A stretch of 32,335 nt of DNA from positions 1 through 32,335 of the forward strand of contig NZ_JAKIKR010000054.1 of NCBI RefSeq assembly GCF_023284025.1, given 5' to 3'. A program made the position numbers and the translations under genes. Source of the DNA: Shewanella abyssi. Its GTDB lineage: Bacteria; Pseudomonadota; Gammaproteobacteria; Enterobacterales; Shewanellaceae. Under the pieces are notes generated by a model. That model worked only from the letters and a program-made list of their open reading frames with translations. It did no database searches and was not told the origin of the DNA. This document shows, in pieces, positions 32,319-32,335 of this stretch. Position 1 is the first letter of the stretch. Every line of letters starts with the position of its first letter.

Positions 32319-32335
32319 TTGACGCCGACACTGGA
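32319..32335 (+). promoter_or_regulatory. -35 of a second (P2) rRNA-type promoter, cut by the window end
   Basis: TTGACG follows an A/T-rich tract (32297-32313). The window ends 11 bases after it, so the -10 is not visible. Tandem P1-P2 promoters about 200 bases apart are the norm for rRNA operons. Confidence 0.6.

Overview
The window reads as chromosomal DNA of a marine gammaproteobacterium, most probably Shewanella. The evidence is a NrfA nitrite reductase divergent from a NarQ/NarP pair, a glnK-amtB pair, an E. coli-like order bamD / rluD-pgeF-clpB / rrn promoter, and a Shewanella-like interspersed repeat at the left end. The genus is inferred from protein similarity and gene order recalled from memory; no database search was run.

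Layout. Positions 1-720 hold two diverged copies of one hairpin-rich repeat. A HEPN/Abi-C (AbiJ-like) candidate defence gene follows (872-1723). Next come minus-strand genes: a FadD-type acyl-CoA ligase, the cytochrome oxidase assembly factor CcoG, and a PAS-sigma54 activator. Between the last two genes lie a near-consensus -24/-12 promoter and a long inverted repeat, so they look like a regulator-target pair. After yacL comes the nitrite module: narQ-narP on minus and nrfA on plus, with a NarP 7-2-7 site and a CRP-like site between them. An isochorismatase-family hydrolase separates this from glnK-amtB, which has an NtrC site and a sigma54-like promoter.

The middle (14.3-20.2 kb) holds a small secreted protein, a transglutaminase/TPR lipoprotein, aroG with a long leader, and a BlaI-BlaR1-type pair. 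The BlaR1-like protein ends in a TonB C-terminal domain, and two perfect BlaI-like operators face a divergent secreted protein. Then comes btuB, behind a cobalamin riboswitch and a promoter overlapped by three tandem MetJ-like boxes.

The right part holds tRNA-Phe, an MMPL/RND exporter followed by a decayed ketoacyl synthase III-like remnant, and bamD divergent from rluD-pgeF. clpB follows with a textbook sigma32 promoter, then a DUF4124 protein. The window ends in a strong rRNA-type P1 promoter and the -35 of a P2 promoter, so an rRNA operon should begin just past the edge.

No complete insertion sequence, prophage or CRISPR array is present. The strongest regulatory observations are the sigma54-ccoG circuit, the MetJ plus B12-riboswitch control of btuB, and the BlaI operators without a beta-lactamase. 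The most likely accessory function is the AbiJ-like gene beside the repeats.
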